Positions 42,303 to 51,092 of a stretch of DNA of 64,000 bases are shown here, piece by piece (positions within the stretch are counted from its first letter, which is position 1; every line of letters starts with the position of its first letter). The translations under genes were made by a program, and so were the position numbers. The stretch comes from Paenibacillus amylolyticus. GTDB lineage: Bacteria; Bacillota; Bacilli; Paenibacillales; Paenibacillaceae. The notes below the pieces were generated by a model that was not told the DNA's origin, did not search any database, and saw only the letters and a list, made by a program, of their open reading frames with translations. The stretch spans positions 372,001-436,000 of the forward strand of contig NZ_RIAS01000003.1 of NCBI RefSeq assembly GCF_003719335.1, given 5' to 3'.

Positions 42303-45300
42303 ATCACCACAACCTCTACATTGAATGTAACGGTAGTAGAAGCCCCGGCAGCAATAGAACCTAGCGTGATACCTGTATTCGGATTACCAGTTGGTCTTGC
42401 CACACCGTTCACTGCTACACTACCCGGCACAAATACAGTTCCGACAGGCACGGGGTCGACCATGACCACGTTGTTCACCGTTTCTATACCGTTGTTCGTC
42501 ACTACTACGGTATACGTAATCACATCTCCAACAACAGCATCAATGGCACTGGTGCTCTTGACAACACTTACATCTGGAGCTGATACAGGAATGATAAGTA
42601 CATTGGACGATACCGTTCCCGACAATACACGCCCGTCTGGTGGACTGAATGTATAGTTCGCGACAGCTTGGTTCCGCAGCTGTTGATTTTGAGGTAACGA
42701 ATCTACTGTAACGCCCAGGGTGACCGTAACATTTACAGAGCCACCAGGAGGAATGTTTCCTACGACGATACCCGTTTCGGGATTGGCTCCGGGCTGCGGA
42801 ACACCATCGATCAGGACGCTGTTCGGGAGAAGCACCGCACCGGTTGGAATGTTATCTGTTAATGTAAGATTCGCAACAAGGTTACCACTGTTGTTAATTG
42901 TAAATGAATACACGATGTCGTCACCAACCGTAGCGTTCGATGTGCTTGCTGTTTTGGAAACGGTAATAATTGGCTGATAGATTGGAGTAACAATCGTATT
43001 GGAATACGCTGCTCCCGAGAACACACCCGATGTAAAGCTCACAGAAGATTGACTGCTGACTTGCGGCGGCGTCGGAAGCGAGTTCACACGGACCGCGTAG
43101 GATACCGCAACCGACTCCCCAGGAGCTAGTGTACCAAGTGCAATGCCAAGTGCCGGGTTCGCCGAAGCACGAGGTATGCCGTTAACCAGTACACTTCCCG
43201 TAACAAAAGTGGTCGCCGGATCGATCGGATCTGTCAGGACGATATTGTTGACTGGGTCTATACCACTATTGGTCACGACCATCTCATAAACAATGGTGTC
43301 GCCTACGACAGCATCTGTAGATGTTGTTGTTTTCACAACAGTGACATTTGGTGCTGAGACTTGAATAATCAGAGCGTTCGAAGTTATACTTCCCCCAAGT
43401 GTTCTTCCATCAGGCAGCGTGTACGTAAAGGTTGCTGACGCCTGATTTGTAATGGACTGGCTCAATGGCAGCGTTGTGATGACGATAGAAAATGTGACGA
43501 GGGTCGTGGTGGATACCACACCAAGTGAAATTCCAGAAGCGGGATCAACACCAGGTGCCGAAGTACCATTGATAACAACACTGTTCGGTACAAACTCTGT
43601 ACCGGCAGGAATGGTATCCGTCAGTGTCACAGTAGCACCATAGTTTCCGGTATTTGTGACAGCAATGCTATAGATTACTGTATCTCCCACCGTGGCAATG
43701 GCTTGATCCCCTGTTTTGACTGCAGCTAAAATAGGCTGATATACCGGGGTAGTAACCGTATTGGAGAACGTAGTTGCCGAAAAAGCTCCTGAGGTAAAAC
43801 TTACTGTTGATTGATTGTTCAATACCGCCGGTGAAGGCAGACTTGTAACGCTCACACTAAATACAACCGTTACGGTTGCACCAGGTGCAATGGAACCCAA
43901 AGTAATGCCTGTAGAAGGATTTGCATTGGGCCGGAGCACCCCATCCACAAATACACCGCTAGGTGCGAGTACTGTACTCGCTGGCAAAGCATCGGTAAAT
44001 ATGACATTGCTGACATTAGCAATTCCATTGTTGGTCACTGCAATGCTGTAGGTTACGATATCACCCACAGAAGCCGCTGTGGAAGTGGTAGATTTAACAA
44101 CATTTACGTCAGGAGCAGATACCGGGATTGTAAGTACATTAGAGAGCACGGATCTGTTGATACTTCTCCCATCCGGCAGGGTGAACGATAAAGCAACGGA
44201 AGCCTGATTCACAAGTTGTTGCGGGCTTGGAAGTGTATCTATAACAACAGAAAAAGTAATGGTCGTTGTCGCTCCGGCTGCAACCGTCCCGGCAGGAATA
44301 CCCGTTGTCGGACTCGCAGCTGGCAGTGGCTGACCATTGACGATAACACTGTTCGGCACAAGCACTGTGCCTGCTGGCAAATTATCGGTCAGGTTAATCT
44401 GCGCTCCATAATTCCCCTGATTATTCACACTAATCGTATAACTGACCGTGTCGCCTACGGTGGCATTCTGAGTACTAGCTGTTTTCTGAGCAACTAATAC
44501 CGGTTGGAATACCGGGGTTAAGACAGTATTGGAGAACGTTGTACCTGAGAATGTTCCGGAAGTGAACGTAACGGTCGACCGATTACTCAATTGATTGTTC
44601 GTAGGAATTCCGTTAACAATGACACTAAATGTAACGGTTGCCGTTCCGCCTGGTGCAAGGGTCCCTAGCGGTATTCCTCCTGACGGACTTGCTGCAGGTT
44701 GTGCCACCCCGTTAATCGTTACAGTTCCTGGAACAAATGAAGCCCCAGACGGAATCGGATCTGAGAACTGCACACTGTTTACAGGTGCAATACCGCTGTT
44801 AGTCACCAATACGGAATAAACAATGGTGTCACCCACGGTTGCAGCTGTAGATACTGTGCTTTTAACTACACTTACGTTAGGCGATGAGACCGGAAAGGTA
44901 AGAGTGTTGGACGTTGCAGTTCCTGTCAACGTTCGCCCGTCAGGTGGTGTAAAGGTAAACGTCGATGAAGCAAAATTGCTAAGTTGTTGCGGAGATGGCA
45001 AAGAATCCACAACGACTGCAAACGTTACAATGGCTGTTGCCCCTGCCGCTACAATGCCTACTGGAATGCCCGTGCCCGGCGTAACGCCCGGCTGTGGTAC
45101 ACCCGAGACAACAACACTATTTGGCACAAAGGTTGTCGCTGCCGGGATCGGATCCGTTACGGTAACATTCGCTTGCAGATTTCCGGTATTGCTCACCGTT
45201 ATCGTATAAACAACGGTATCTCCCACGGTTGCGTTGATGGTGTTTGCCGTTTTGACTAATGCAATTTGCGGTTGTATGACAGGGGTCTGTGTTGTATTGG

Positions 45301-47970
45301 AAGATGATGAAGCCGAGAAAGAGCCGGAAGTAAAGCTGACCGTCGACTGATTGTTAATCTGGGAAGGGATCGGCATAGTTATCCTCACCTCAAAAGTTAC
45401 GGTAACTTCAGCTCCCGGGGCCAAAGTACCGATTGGGATGCCGGCGGTCGGATTGGAGAGCGGTGAAGCAATGCCGTTCACCAGGACACTTCCGGATATA
45501 AATGGGGTGTTCGAAGGCAGCGGATCGATAAAAATGACGTTGTTCACAGCAGTGGTTCCATTATTTCGAATCACAGAATTATAACGGATTACATCTCCAG
45601 ACACCGCATAATCAGCGTTATCCGTTTTAACAATGCTAACGTTAGGCAAAGATACCGGAATCGTCACTGTATTGGATGGAACAAAGCCAGCAATAACTCT
45701 TCCGCTTGGCAATGTATAACTGTATGAGGCAACGGACTGATTAATTAACTGCCTTGGATCGGGCAGACTTGTGACGGTTGACAGAAAAGACAGCGTCACG
45801 GACGCTCCAGCAGCCAGTGTTCCCAGACTGATTCCCGTATTTGGACTCACGCCTGGAGCGGGATTTCCATTAATCAAAACACTGTTGGTCACAAATATGG
45901 CTCCTGCAGGAACCGGATCAGTCAGGGTAACGACTGCCGGGATATTGCCTGTGTTGGTAATTTGAACATTGTAATTGAATGTGTCTCCCACGGTCAGACT
46001 TGACGTACTTGCTGACTTTAGCACTTGAATGACCGGTTGATAGACGGGGGTGCTCACTGTCACTGATGAAGACACGCCATTAAAGCTGCCTGAAGTGAAG
46101 GCAGCACTTGCCCTGTTGGTCACCACACCGGATGTGGGAATGGCTGTGATTCTCGTCTGATACGTCACCGTTACACTGGCGGAATTACTCAAAGTCCCCA
46201 AGGCAATACCTGCAACAGGACTGGCATTACTTTGCACCACGCCGTTCACTGTAACCGTTCCCGCTATGAATTCGGAGCCGGATGAAGGTGTGTCGGAGAG
46301 CACCAGATTTTGTACAGCACCCCCACCAGCATTTGTGATGACAACCCTATATGTGAGAGCATCTCCAACTGTAGCATCTGTGGTGTTTACTGTTTTCGAC
46401 AAAGTGATATTAGGCGCGGAAGCAGGGATACGGACGATATTGGAACTGGAACTGCCAGATAGATTTCGGCCACTTGGAAGTTGATATGTGTAAGTAGCAG
46501 ACCCCTGATTTTCTAATACAGGTGGAGAAGGGATTGTAGTCAATGTGGCTCGGAATATCACGGTTGCGCTTCCTCCAGGCAAAATGCTCCCCAGTGTAAT
46601 ACCCGTCAGCGGACTTGTTCCTGGTCTAGCTGTACCGTTAACCGTTACTGAATCCGGCACAAATGTAAGGCCAGCCGGGATCGTATCTGTCACATTGACT
46701 TGAGCCGCGATATTCCCTGTATTGCTGACAACGAGTGTATAAGCAAGCTGATCTCCCTGTGTTGCATTGGTTTGACTTGCCGATTTCACAATGTTAATGA
46801 CAGGCTGATATACAGGTGTAGTTATTGAATTAGAATTAGAAATGCCTGTAAATGCTCCTGAACTGTAAGACACAGAGGCCCGGTTAAGAAGTGATCCTCC
46901 CGCTGGTACGGACTGGACACTAACCTGGAAAGTCACCGTAGCTGAGGTCGCTGCATTTAATGTTCCTAGAGCGATTCCGCTGGCGGGGTTAGCAGACGAT
47001 ACACTTGTACCCCGAACCGTGACACTTCCAGGGACAAAGCTAAGTCCTGTTGGAAGGCTATCTGATAAAATTACATTCGTGATCGGCTGTATGCCCCCAT
47101 TGGTCGTAACCACTGAATACGTGAAGGTCTCTCCGACAGCAACATCCGTAACCGTTGCAGTTTTGAGAACCGTCACATTCGGCAAGGTTACCGGGATGGT
47201 TAATGTGTTAGATGCCGCTGAGCCCGTGATGGTTCTTCCGTCTGGTGAGGTAAACGAATACGATGCAGTCGCCTGATCAACCAATATGGGCGGTGTCGGC
47301 AGGTTGGTCACCAGCACTTGAAACGTAATGGTTGTCACGCTCCCTGCAGCCAGTGTACCCAAATTTACACCCGCAGCAGGATTGGCTCCTGCCACTACCG
47401 TTCCGTTGACACGGAAACTACCAGCTACATAGGAGCTGCCAGCTGGAATATTGTCAGCAATCGTCACACTTGCTCCTACATTTCCTCCATTCGTCACCTG
47501 AAGTGTATAGGTCACCTGATCGCCTACCGTTGCATTCGTGGTATTCGCCGATTTTACGATAGAGAGGTTCGGTGAATATACAGGAAGCGTTGAATTATTG
47601 GAAGGAATAACCCCACTGATGACCGGGCCGCCAGCAACACTTTGAAAAGTAAATGCGGCATTCGCGGAATTGACGAGTTGCAATATACTTGTATCGTTTG
47701 TAATCTGAGCACGGTAAGTGACGACAACACTACTATTGAGAGCGAGCGAGCCCAAAGGTATACCTGATGTTACATCCAGTGTTGGCCTTGGCACACCTCC
47801 TACCGTAATGCTTCCAGGTACAAATGTTAAACCCGCAGGCAACGTATCCGACAGAACCACACTGGCTGCACTAGCAGAGCCACCATTTGTAATGGTGGCT
47901 GTATACGTGACTGTATCTCCGGCAACTGCGCCCGTTGCTGTAAATGACTTCGCGACAGTAATACGCGGCG
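40700..47970 (-). repeat. Array of 19 DUF11 coding repeats in two alternating subtypes
   Basis: Repeats of about 390 bases (130 residues) run from 47970 to the end of the second ORF. Fifteen are in the large ORF and four in the smaller. In the large ORF they alternate: one type contains SVSFTSGxF...SNTVxTPVYQP, the other NTGN and YxFxxPDGRxxxGxxxSNxLxIPVS. The unit is thus a two-domain repeat of about 260 residues. Confidence 0.85.
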
Positions 47971-49012
47971 CATTAATATCGACCTGAATGGCGTTACCAT
48001 TCACGATGTACGCATCGCCAGATGTGGTAAGTGTCAAGACGGCTGAAGACTGATTGTTGATCAGCCTTGCTGACACATCCACATTTGTAATATCCCAGCC
48101 CTGACGTCCCCCGACAATGTTGGTTCCGGGTGCTCCATTGATCTGGTTACGAGTTCCAAAGGTACCTGTCGTATTCAGGGCCCCCGTATCCCCATTAATT
48201 TGTGACGCAAAAAAATTGGCCGCTAGATTGTTTGGCCCGGACAGTGCAACTGAAGTTGCGGATGTCGCTCCAAATAACGCCTGATCTCCTGTCCGGTTCG
48301 CATCCCCCTCCTGCGCACTGAACAGCGCTCTGCCCCCCAAAGCTCCAGAGATAGGCGTTGCAAAACCAGTAAGCGTTGTAACAACCGGTGCCGAACTAGC
48401 TTGAACCAGTACGCCTCCCGCACGTAAAGACATGTTACGAAAAGGTAGATTTCCATTTTGATAAATAACGCCCAGCGTCCAGCCTGCATGATTGGCTGTA
48501 GAATCATTGGTGATTACAATCGTGCCCACAACGCCACCAGTAACATATGTACCTGCTCCTCCATTTTGTACAAGGCTGGTGACGTTAGCCGATCGGACAT
48601 ATCCCGCTGCATTGTTGCCAAGGTCAAACTGGTTGTATGTGACCGGGTCTGGCGTAACACTGAATGTGCCTACAGGGGTGGTAAACGTAACCGGATTATT
48701 GATTGCTGAACTGAGATTAACCGTTCCGTTAATATAACTTCCGCCCCAGATCAACTCCGCATAAAGAACAGTACTTCCCGCAGGCAGAACCAGAATCGCT
48801 GCTGAACTGTTGCTTTGGTACAGACTGGTTGTACCTGCCGGGTACGTTCCATAAGTGGAAGCCGTATTAATCGTTGTAAATCCTCCGATACTGTCTTGTG
48901 TCCCTGGCACTCCTGCCGTCTCAGAACGGCTTAATCCAAGTGTATTGCCCGTAAACGTAATTGCACCTGTAGCGTTGACAGTTGAACGAACGACAAGAGG
49001 AATGGATTTCAC
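42299..49012 (-). CDS. Giant DUF11-repeat surface or spore protein
   Basis: The 2237-residue ORF has an N-terminal domain of about 345 residues (ITFTGNTLGLSRS, YAELIWGGSYINGTVNL, GRQGWDITNVDVS), then fifteen DUF11 repeats, the last one cut in half at an ATGA overlap with the next ORF. No signal peptide or anchor is seen, as is usual for this Bacilli family; association with the spore surface or an unusual export route is possible. GTG at 49012 overlaps its own ribosome-binding site. ATT at 49003, 8 nt after GGAGG, would give a product starting PLVVRSTV, which matches how relatives begin as far as I recall. Function is not established. Confidence 0.85.
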   Translation of the reverse strand: MKSIPLVVRSTVNATGAITFTGNTLGLSRSETAGVPGTQDSIGGFTTINTASTYGTYPAGTTSLYQSNSSAAILVLPAGSTVLYAELIWGGSYINGTVNLSSAINNPVTFTTPVGTFSVTPDPVTYNQFDLGNNAAGYVRSANVTSLVQNGGAGTYVTGGVVGTIVITNDSTANHAGWTLGVIYQNGNLPFRNMSLRAGGVLVQASSAPVVTTLTGFATPISGALGGRALFSAQEGDANRTGDQALFGATSATSVALSGPNNLAANFFASQINGDTGALNTTGTFGTRNQINGAPGTNIVGGRQGWDITNVDVSARLINNQSSAVLTLTTSGDAYIVNGNAIQVDINAPRITVAKSFTATGAVAGDTVTYTATITNGGSASAASVVLSDTLPAGLTFVPGSITVGGVPRPTLDVTSGIPLGSLALNSSVVVTYRAQITNDTSILQLVNSANAAFTFQSVAGGPVISGVIPSNNSTLPVYSPNLSIVKSANTTNATVGDQVTYTLQVTNGGNVGASVTIADNIPAGSSYVAGSFRVNGTVVAGANPAAGVNLGTLAAGSVTTITFQVLVTNLPTPPILVDQATASYSFTSPDGRTITGSAASNTLTIPVTLPNVTVLKTATVTDVAVGETFTYSVVTTNGGIQPITNVILSDSLPTGLSFVPGSVTVRGTSVSSANPASGIALGTLNAATSATVTFQVSVQSVPAGGSLLNRASVSYSSGAFTGISNSNSITTPVYQPVINIVKSASQTNATQGDQLAYTLVVSNTGNIAAQVNVTDTIPAGLTFVPDSVTVNGTARPGTSPLTGITLGSILPGGSATVIFRATLTTIPSPPVLENQGSATYTYQLPSGRNLSGSSSSNIVRIPASAPNITLSKTVNTTDATVGDALTYRVVITNAGGGAVQNLVLSDTPSSGSEFIAGTVTVNGVVQSNASPVAGIALGTLSNSASVTVTYQTRITAIPTSGVVTNRASAAFTSGSFNGVSSSVTVSTPVYQPVIQVLKSASTSSLTVGDTFNYNVQITNTGNIPAVVTLTDPVPAGAIFVTNSVLINGNPAPGVSPNTGISLGTLAAGASVTLSFLSTVTSLPDPRQLINQSVASYSYTLPSGRVIAGFVPSNTVTIPVSLPNVSIVKTDNADYAVSGDVIRYNSVIRNNGTTAVNNVIFIDPLPSNTPFISGSVLVNGIASPLSNPTAGIPIGTLAPGAEVTVTFEVRITMPIPSQINNQSTVSFTSGSFSASSSSNTTQTPVIQPQIALVKTANTINATVGDTVVYTITVSNTGNLQANVTVTDPIPAATTFVPNSVVVSGVPQPGVTPGTGIPVGIVAAGATAIVTFAVVVDSLPSPQQLSNFASSTFTFTPPDGRTLTGTATSNTLTFPVSSPNVSVVKSTVSTAATVGDTIVYSVLVTNSGIAPVNSVQFSDPIPSGASFVPGTVTINGVAQPAASPSGGIPLGTLAPGGTATVTFSVIVNGIPTNNQLSNRSTVTFTSGTFSGTTFSNTVLTPVFQPVLVAQKTASTQNATVGDTVSYTISVNNQGNYGAQINLTDNLPAGTVLVPNSVIVNGQPLPAASPTTGIPAGTVAAGATTTITFSVVIDTLPSPQQLVNQASVALSFTLPDGRSINRSVLSNVLTIPVSAPDVNVVKSTTSTAASVGDIVTYSIAVTNNGIANVSNVIFTDALPASTVLAPSGVFVDGVLRPNANPSTGITLGSIAPGATVTVVFSVSVTSLPSPAVLNNQSTVSFTSGAFSATTFSNTVTTPVYQPILAAVKTGDQAIATVGDTVIYSIAVTNTGNYGATVTLTDTIPAGTEFVPNSVVINGTSAPGVDPASGISLGVVSTTTLVTFSIVITTLPLSQSITNQASATFTYTLPDGRTLGGSITSNALIIQVSAPNVTVVKTTTSTDAVVGDTIVYEMVVTNSGIDPVNNIVLTDPIDPATTFVTGSVLVNGIPRASANPALGIALGTLAPGESVAVSYAVRVNSLPTPPQVSSQSSVSFTSGVFSGAAYSNTIVTPIYQPIITVSKTASTSNATVGDDIVYSFTINNSGNLVANLTLTDNIPTGAVLLPNSVLIDGVPQPGANPETGIVVGNIPPGGSVNVTVTLGVTVDSLPQNQQLRNQAVANYTFSPPDGRVLSGTVSSNVLIIPVSAPDVSVVKSTSAIDAVVGDVITYTVVVTNNGIETVNNVVMVDPVPVGTVFVPGSVAVNGVARPTGNPNTGITLGSIAAGASTTVTFNVEVVVI

Positions 49013-49244
49013 CTCCCCTTCAGCGGAAAATGAGAATGCTGCAACAGAGCCTGTTATCAGTCTATGACGCCACGTCAGGGAATTTGTATGTCCACGTCCG
49101 AAAGTTTAGATATTGTTTGGATTATTATGTAAGGTATATTATCATGTTTAAAATTTTATCCCTTGCGTTTTGCCGATTCTATCTTATAATCTACTTATAC
49201 GAGAGTAATCTGTCGTATCATTTTGATGCAGTCAGCGGTGATTT

Positions 49245-50363
49245 ATGAACAGTTCATCAGAACATAGCAGGCATATCCCAAGAGAGTATGAGATCAAGCA
49301 TTCCAATTGGTTACGTAAAATGCTTCATGCTTATTGGGTCATTGTTATCGTACATTTCTTTATTCAGATTGGTTGTTATCTTTTCTTGCAATATAATCGC
49401 GCCCCCCTGGATTTCATCGTAAACGTTTTGTTTTGGCCCACAATTCTAGCTGTCTTTTGTATTTTGCTCACCAGTTATATGGATCGAAAATTTCCTTCCT
49501 GTTCGTTCATCACAATGTCCATAACCAGTACAGCGATTGCCTGGACCATTATTCATGTCAATTACGACATTCGAATTATGCCAGCCATATGTCTTTTACC
49601 GATCTTTGCCTCTGTGCTGTTTTTTGACAGCAAACGCGTTTGGTTTATTTTTTCATTGCAAATGGCAGGATATGGTCTCCTATTAATCGACCCGGCTTAT
49701 CGTGCGTATCTTAGCTCCTTTGACATGGTTTCCATTCCGGCATTTCTAATTCTGGCCACCTATGTCGCACAAATCATTGTGACTACCGGCATCGAGGTAC
49801 TGGACGATTTGCAGACAAGCGTGAACGCCAAGAAAGACCTTATCGTCAGAAATGCCATTATTGCCAAACAGTCTAAGACAGACGGGTTAACCAATCTGTA
49901 TAATCAGAGCTCGTTTAAGGATTATTATGAGAAGGCATTTGAGTATGCCAATCGCGGGATGAGTCTGCATTTAGCGCTGATCGATATTGATGATTTTAAA
50001 GTGATCAATGATACTTATGGTCACCGTGTGGGCGACATTATTTTGGAAAAGGTATCCTTGATCATTCAGGAGAGCATCACAGCTAGTGACATTGCTGCGC
50101 GGTATGGCGGGGAAGAATTCGCTTTGTTACTATTCGAACAATCCTTCGAACAGGCGTATGAGCTGGTGGAACTTATCCGGCAAAAAATTTCACTAATGGG
50201 CCATCTGGAACTTGGGGGCGCTTCCATTACCGTAAGCATCGGCCTCAAAGCATATAACCTTGATTCGAGTAAAGATACGTTGTTTGAAGAAGTGGATGCT
50301 TGCCTGTATGCTGCCAAACGTACCGGTAAAAACAAAACCGTAACTTCACTCGTTCTAGCATGA
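49245..50363 (+). CDS. Membrane-bound diguanylate cyclase (GGDEF)
   Basis: The 372-residue protein has six N-terminal membrane segments (about 25-190) and a C-terminal GGDEF domain (DGLTNLYNQSSFKDYYEKAF; LIDIDDFKVINDTYGHRVGD; active-site YGGEEFALLLF at about 287). No inhibitory RxxD site precedes the motif (TASD stands there). It should make cyclic di-GMP. ATG at 49245 has only a weak upstream site. It is divergent from the giant DUF11 gene and is followed by a strong bidirectional terminator. Confidence 0.9.
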   Translation: MNSSSEHSRHIPREYEIKHSNWLRKMLHAYWVIVIVHFFIQIGCYLFLQYNRAPLDFIVNVLFWPTILAVFCILLTSYMDRKFPSCSFITMSITSTAIAWTIIHVNYDIRIMPAICLLPIFASVLFFDSKRVWFIFSLQMAGYGLLLIDPAYRAYLSSFDMVSIPAFLILATYVAQIIVTTGIEVLDDLQTSVNAKKDLIVRNAIIAKQSKTDGLTNLYNQSSFKDYYEKAFEYANRGMSLHLALIDIDDFKVINDTYGHRVGDIILEKVSLIIQESITASDIAARYGGEEFALLLFEQSFEQAYELVELIRQKISLMGHLELGGASITVSIGLKAYNLDSSKDTLFEEVDACLYAAKRTGKNKTVTSLVLA

Positions 50364-50383
50364 TAATTGAGGCGACAGTAATT

Positions 50384-50435
50384 AAAAAAGTTGTGTGGTA
50401 CACCACCGTCAACCGGACCACCACACAACTTTTTT
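50384..50435. terminator. Bidirectional terminator after the diguanylate cyclase gene
   Basis: AAAAAAGTTGTGTGGT (50384-50399) and its complement (50420-50435) form a 16-bp stem with A/T runs on both sides, between convergent genes. Confidence 0.92.
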
Positions 50436-50477
50436 TGTTTTCATATGAATCTGCCTGTTCGAACCGTGTTTCTTTCT

Positions 50478-51002
50478 TTATTCCGCTACCCACTCCCAGC
50501 GATGGCGATATTGTTCCAGCCTTGGATGGACCTCTTCAGGCTGACCGTCAATAATGAGGCGAAGTTCCTTGATCCAATCCATAAAGGAGTCAAAGGTTGC
50601 CCATTGATTGGCCATCTCCAAAGTCATATATAGAAAAAGAGGAGACGGGTATTCAGCTTGAATATGTCGCAGAGCTGTATCAATCGGCGTGTACTTTTTT
50701 CGTTTCCCCTCTAGTCCCTCTACCCGGATTGGTGCAGACGCGTGATCACGGCGCCATTCGTGAAGACGATCCTCTCTCTTGTAAAAGGATTGGACCGCGT
50801 CCCGGCTCATTCGTTTTACCGTGCTTTCATGTAATGGGTAGAGCACTAGCTGCTTGAAAGCTCTTGCATTCATAATCGCAGCTGCACGCTCAAGCTGTTC
50901 GTCCGTTACGTTTTCGAACGAGTCGTAGAAGATCAATGTACCCTTGCGACTAGGCTCAGCAGGCTCATAGCCAAAGGGTACGTTTGCATATTTTCCAGAC
51001 AA
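50478..51002 (-). CDS. Conserved-looking cytosolic protein of unknown function
   Basis: The protein is about 174 residues and soluble. It shows FYDSFENVTDEQLERAAAIMNARAFKQLVLYPLHESTVKRM near the N-terminus and TLEMANQWATFDSFMDWIKELRLII near the end; the first stretch suggests an alpha/beta fold. The longer frame starts with GTG at 51011, but that codon is part of the ribosome-binding site; TTG at 51002 lies 8 nt after AAGGAGG and is preferred. Adjacent genes are diguanylate cyclases on both sides. No family recognised. Confidence 0.72.
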   Translation of the reverse strand: MSGKYANVPFGYEPAEPSRKGTLIFYDSFENVTDEQLERAAAIMNARAFKQLVLYPLHESTVKRMSRDAVQSFYKREDRLHEWRRDHASAPIRVEGLEGKRKKYTPIDTALRHIQAEYPSPLFLYMTLEMANQWATFDSFMDWIKELRLIIDGQPEEVHPRLEQYRHRWEWVAE

Positions 51003-51092
51003 GCGCCCCACCTCCTTTCTCAGTTACATCGCTGTCCATCCACACCTGCCTGAATCCTCAAGTGACTTTAAACTTCATAGTACTATTATATC

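Noticed and set aside
42273-48737. Many plus-strand ORFs rich in Val, Thr and Pro opposite the DUF11 genes
   Set aside because: They mirror the repeat composition, lack ribosome-binding sites and start at matching positions in each repeat; they are shadows.
40599-49012. Regular repeats suggesting a CRISPR array or tandem DNA satellite
   Set aside because: The period is about 390 bases, in frame, and diverged at DNA level; these are coding DUF11 domains.
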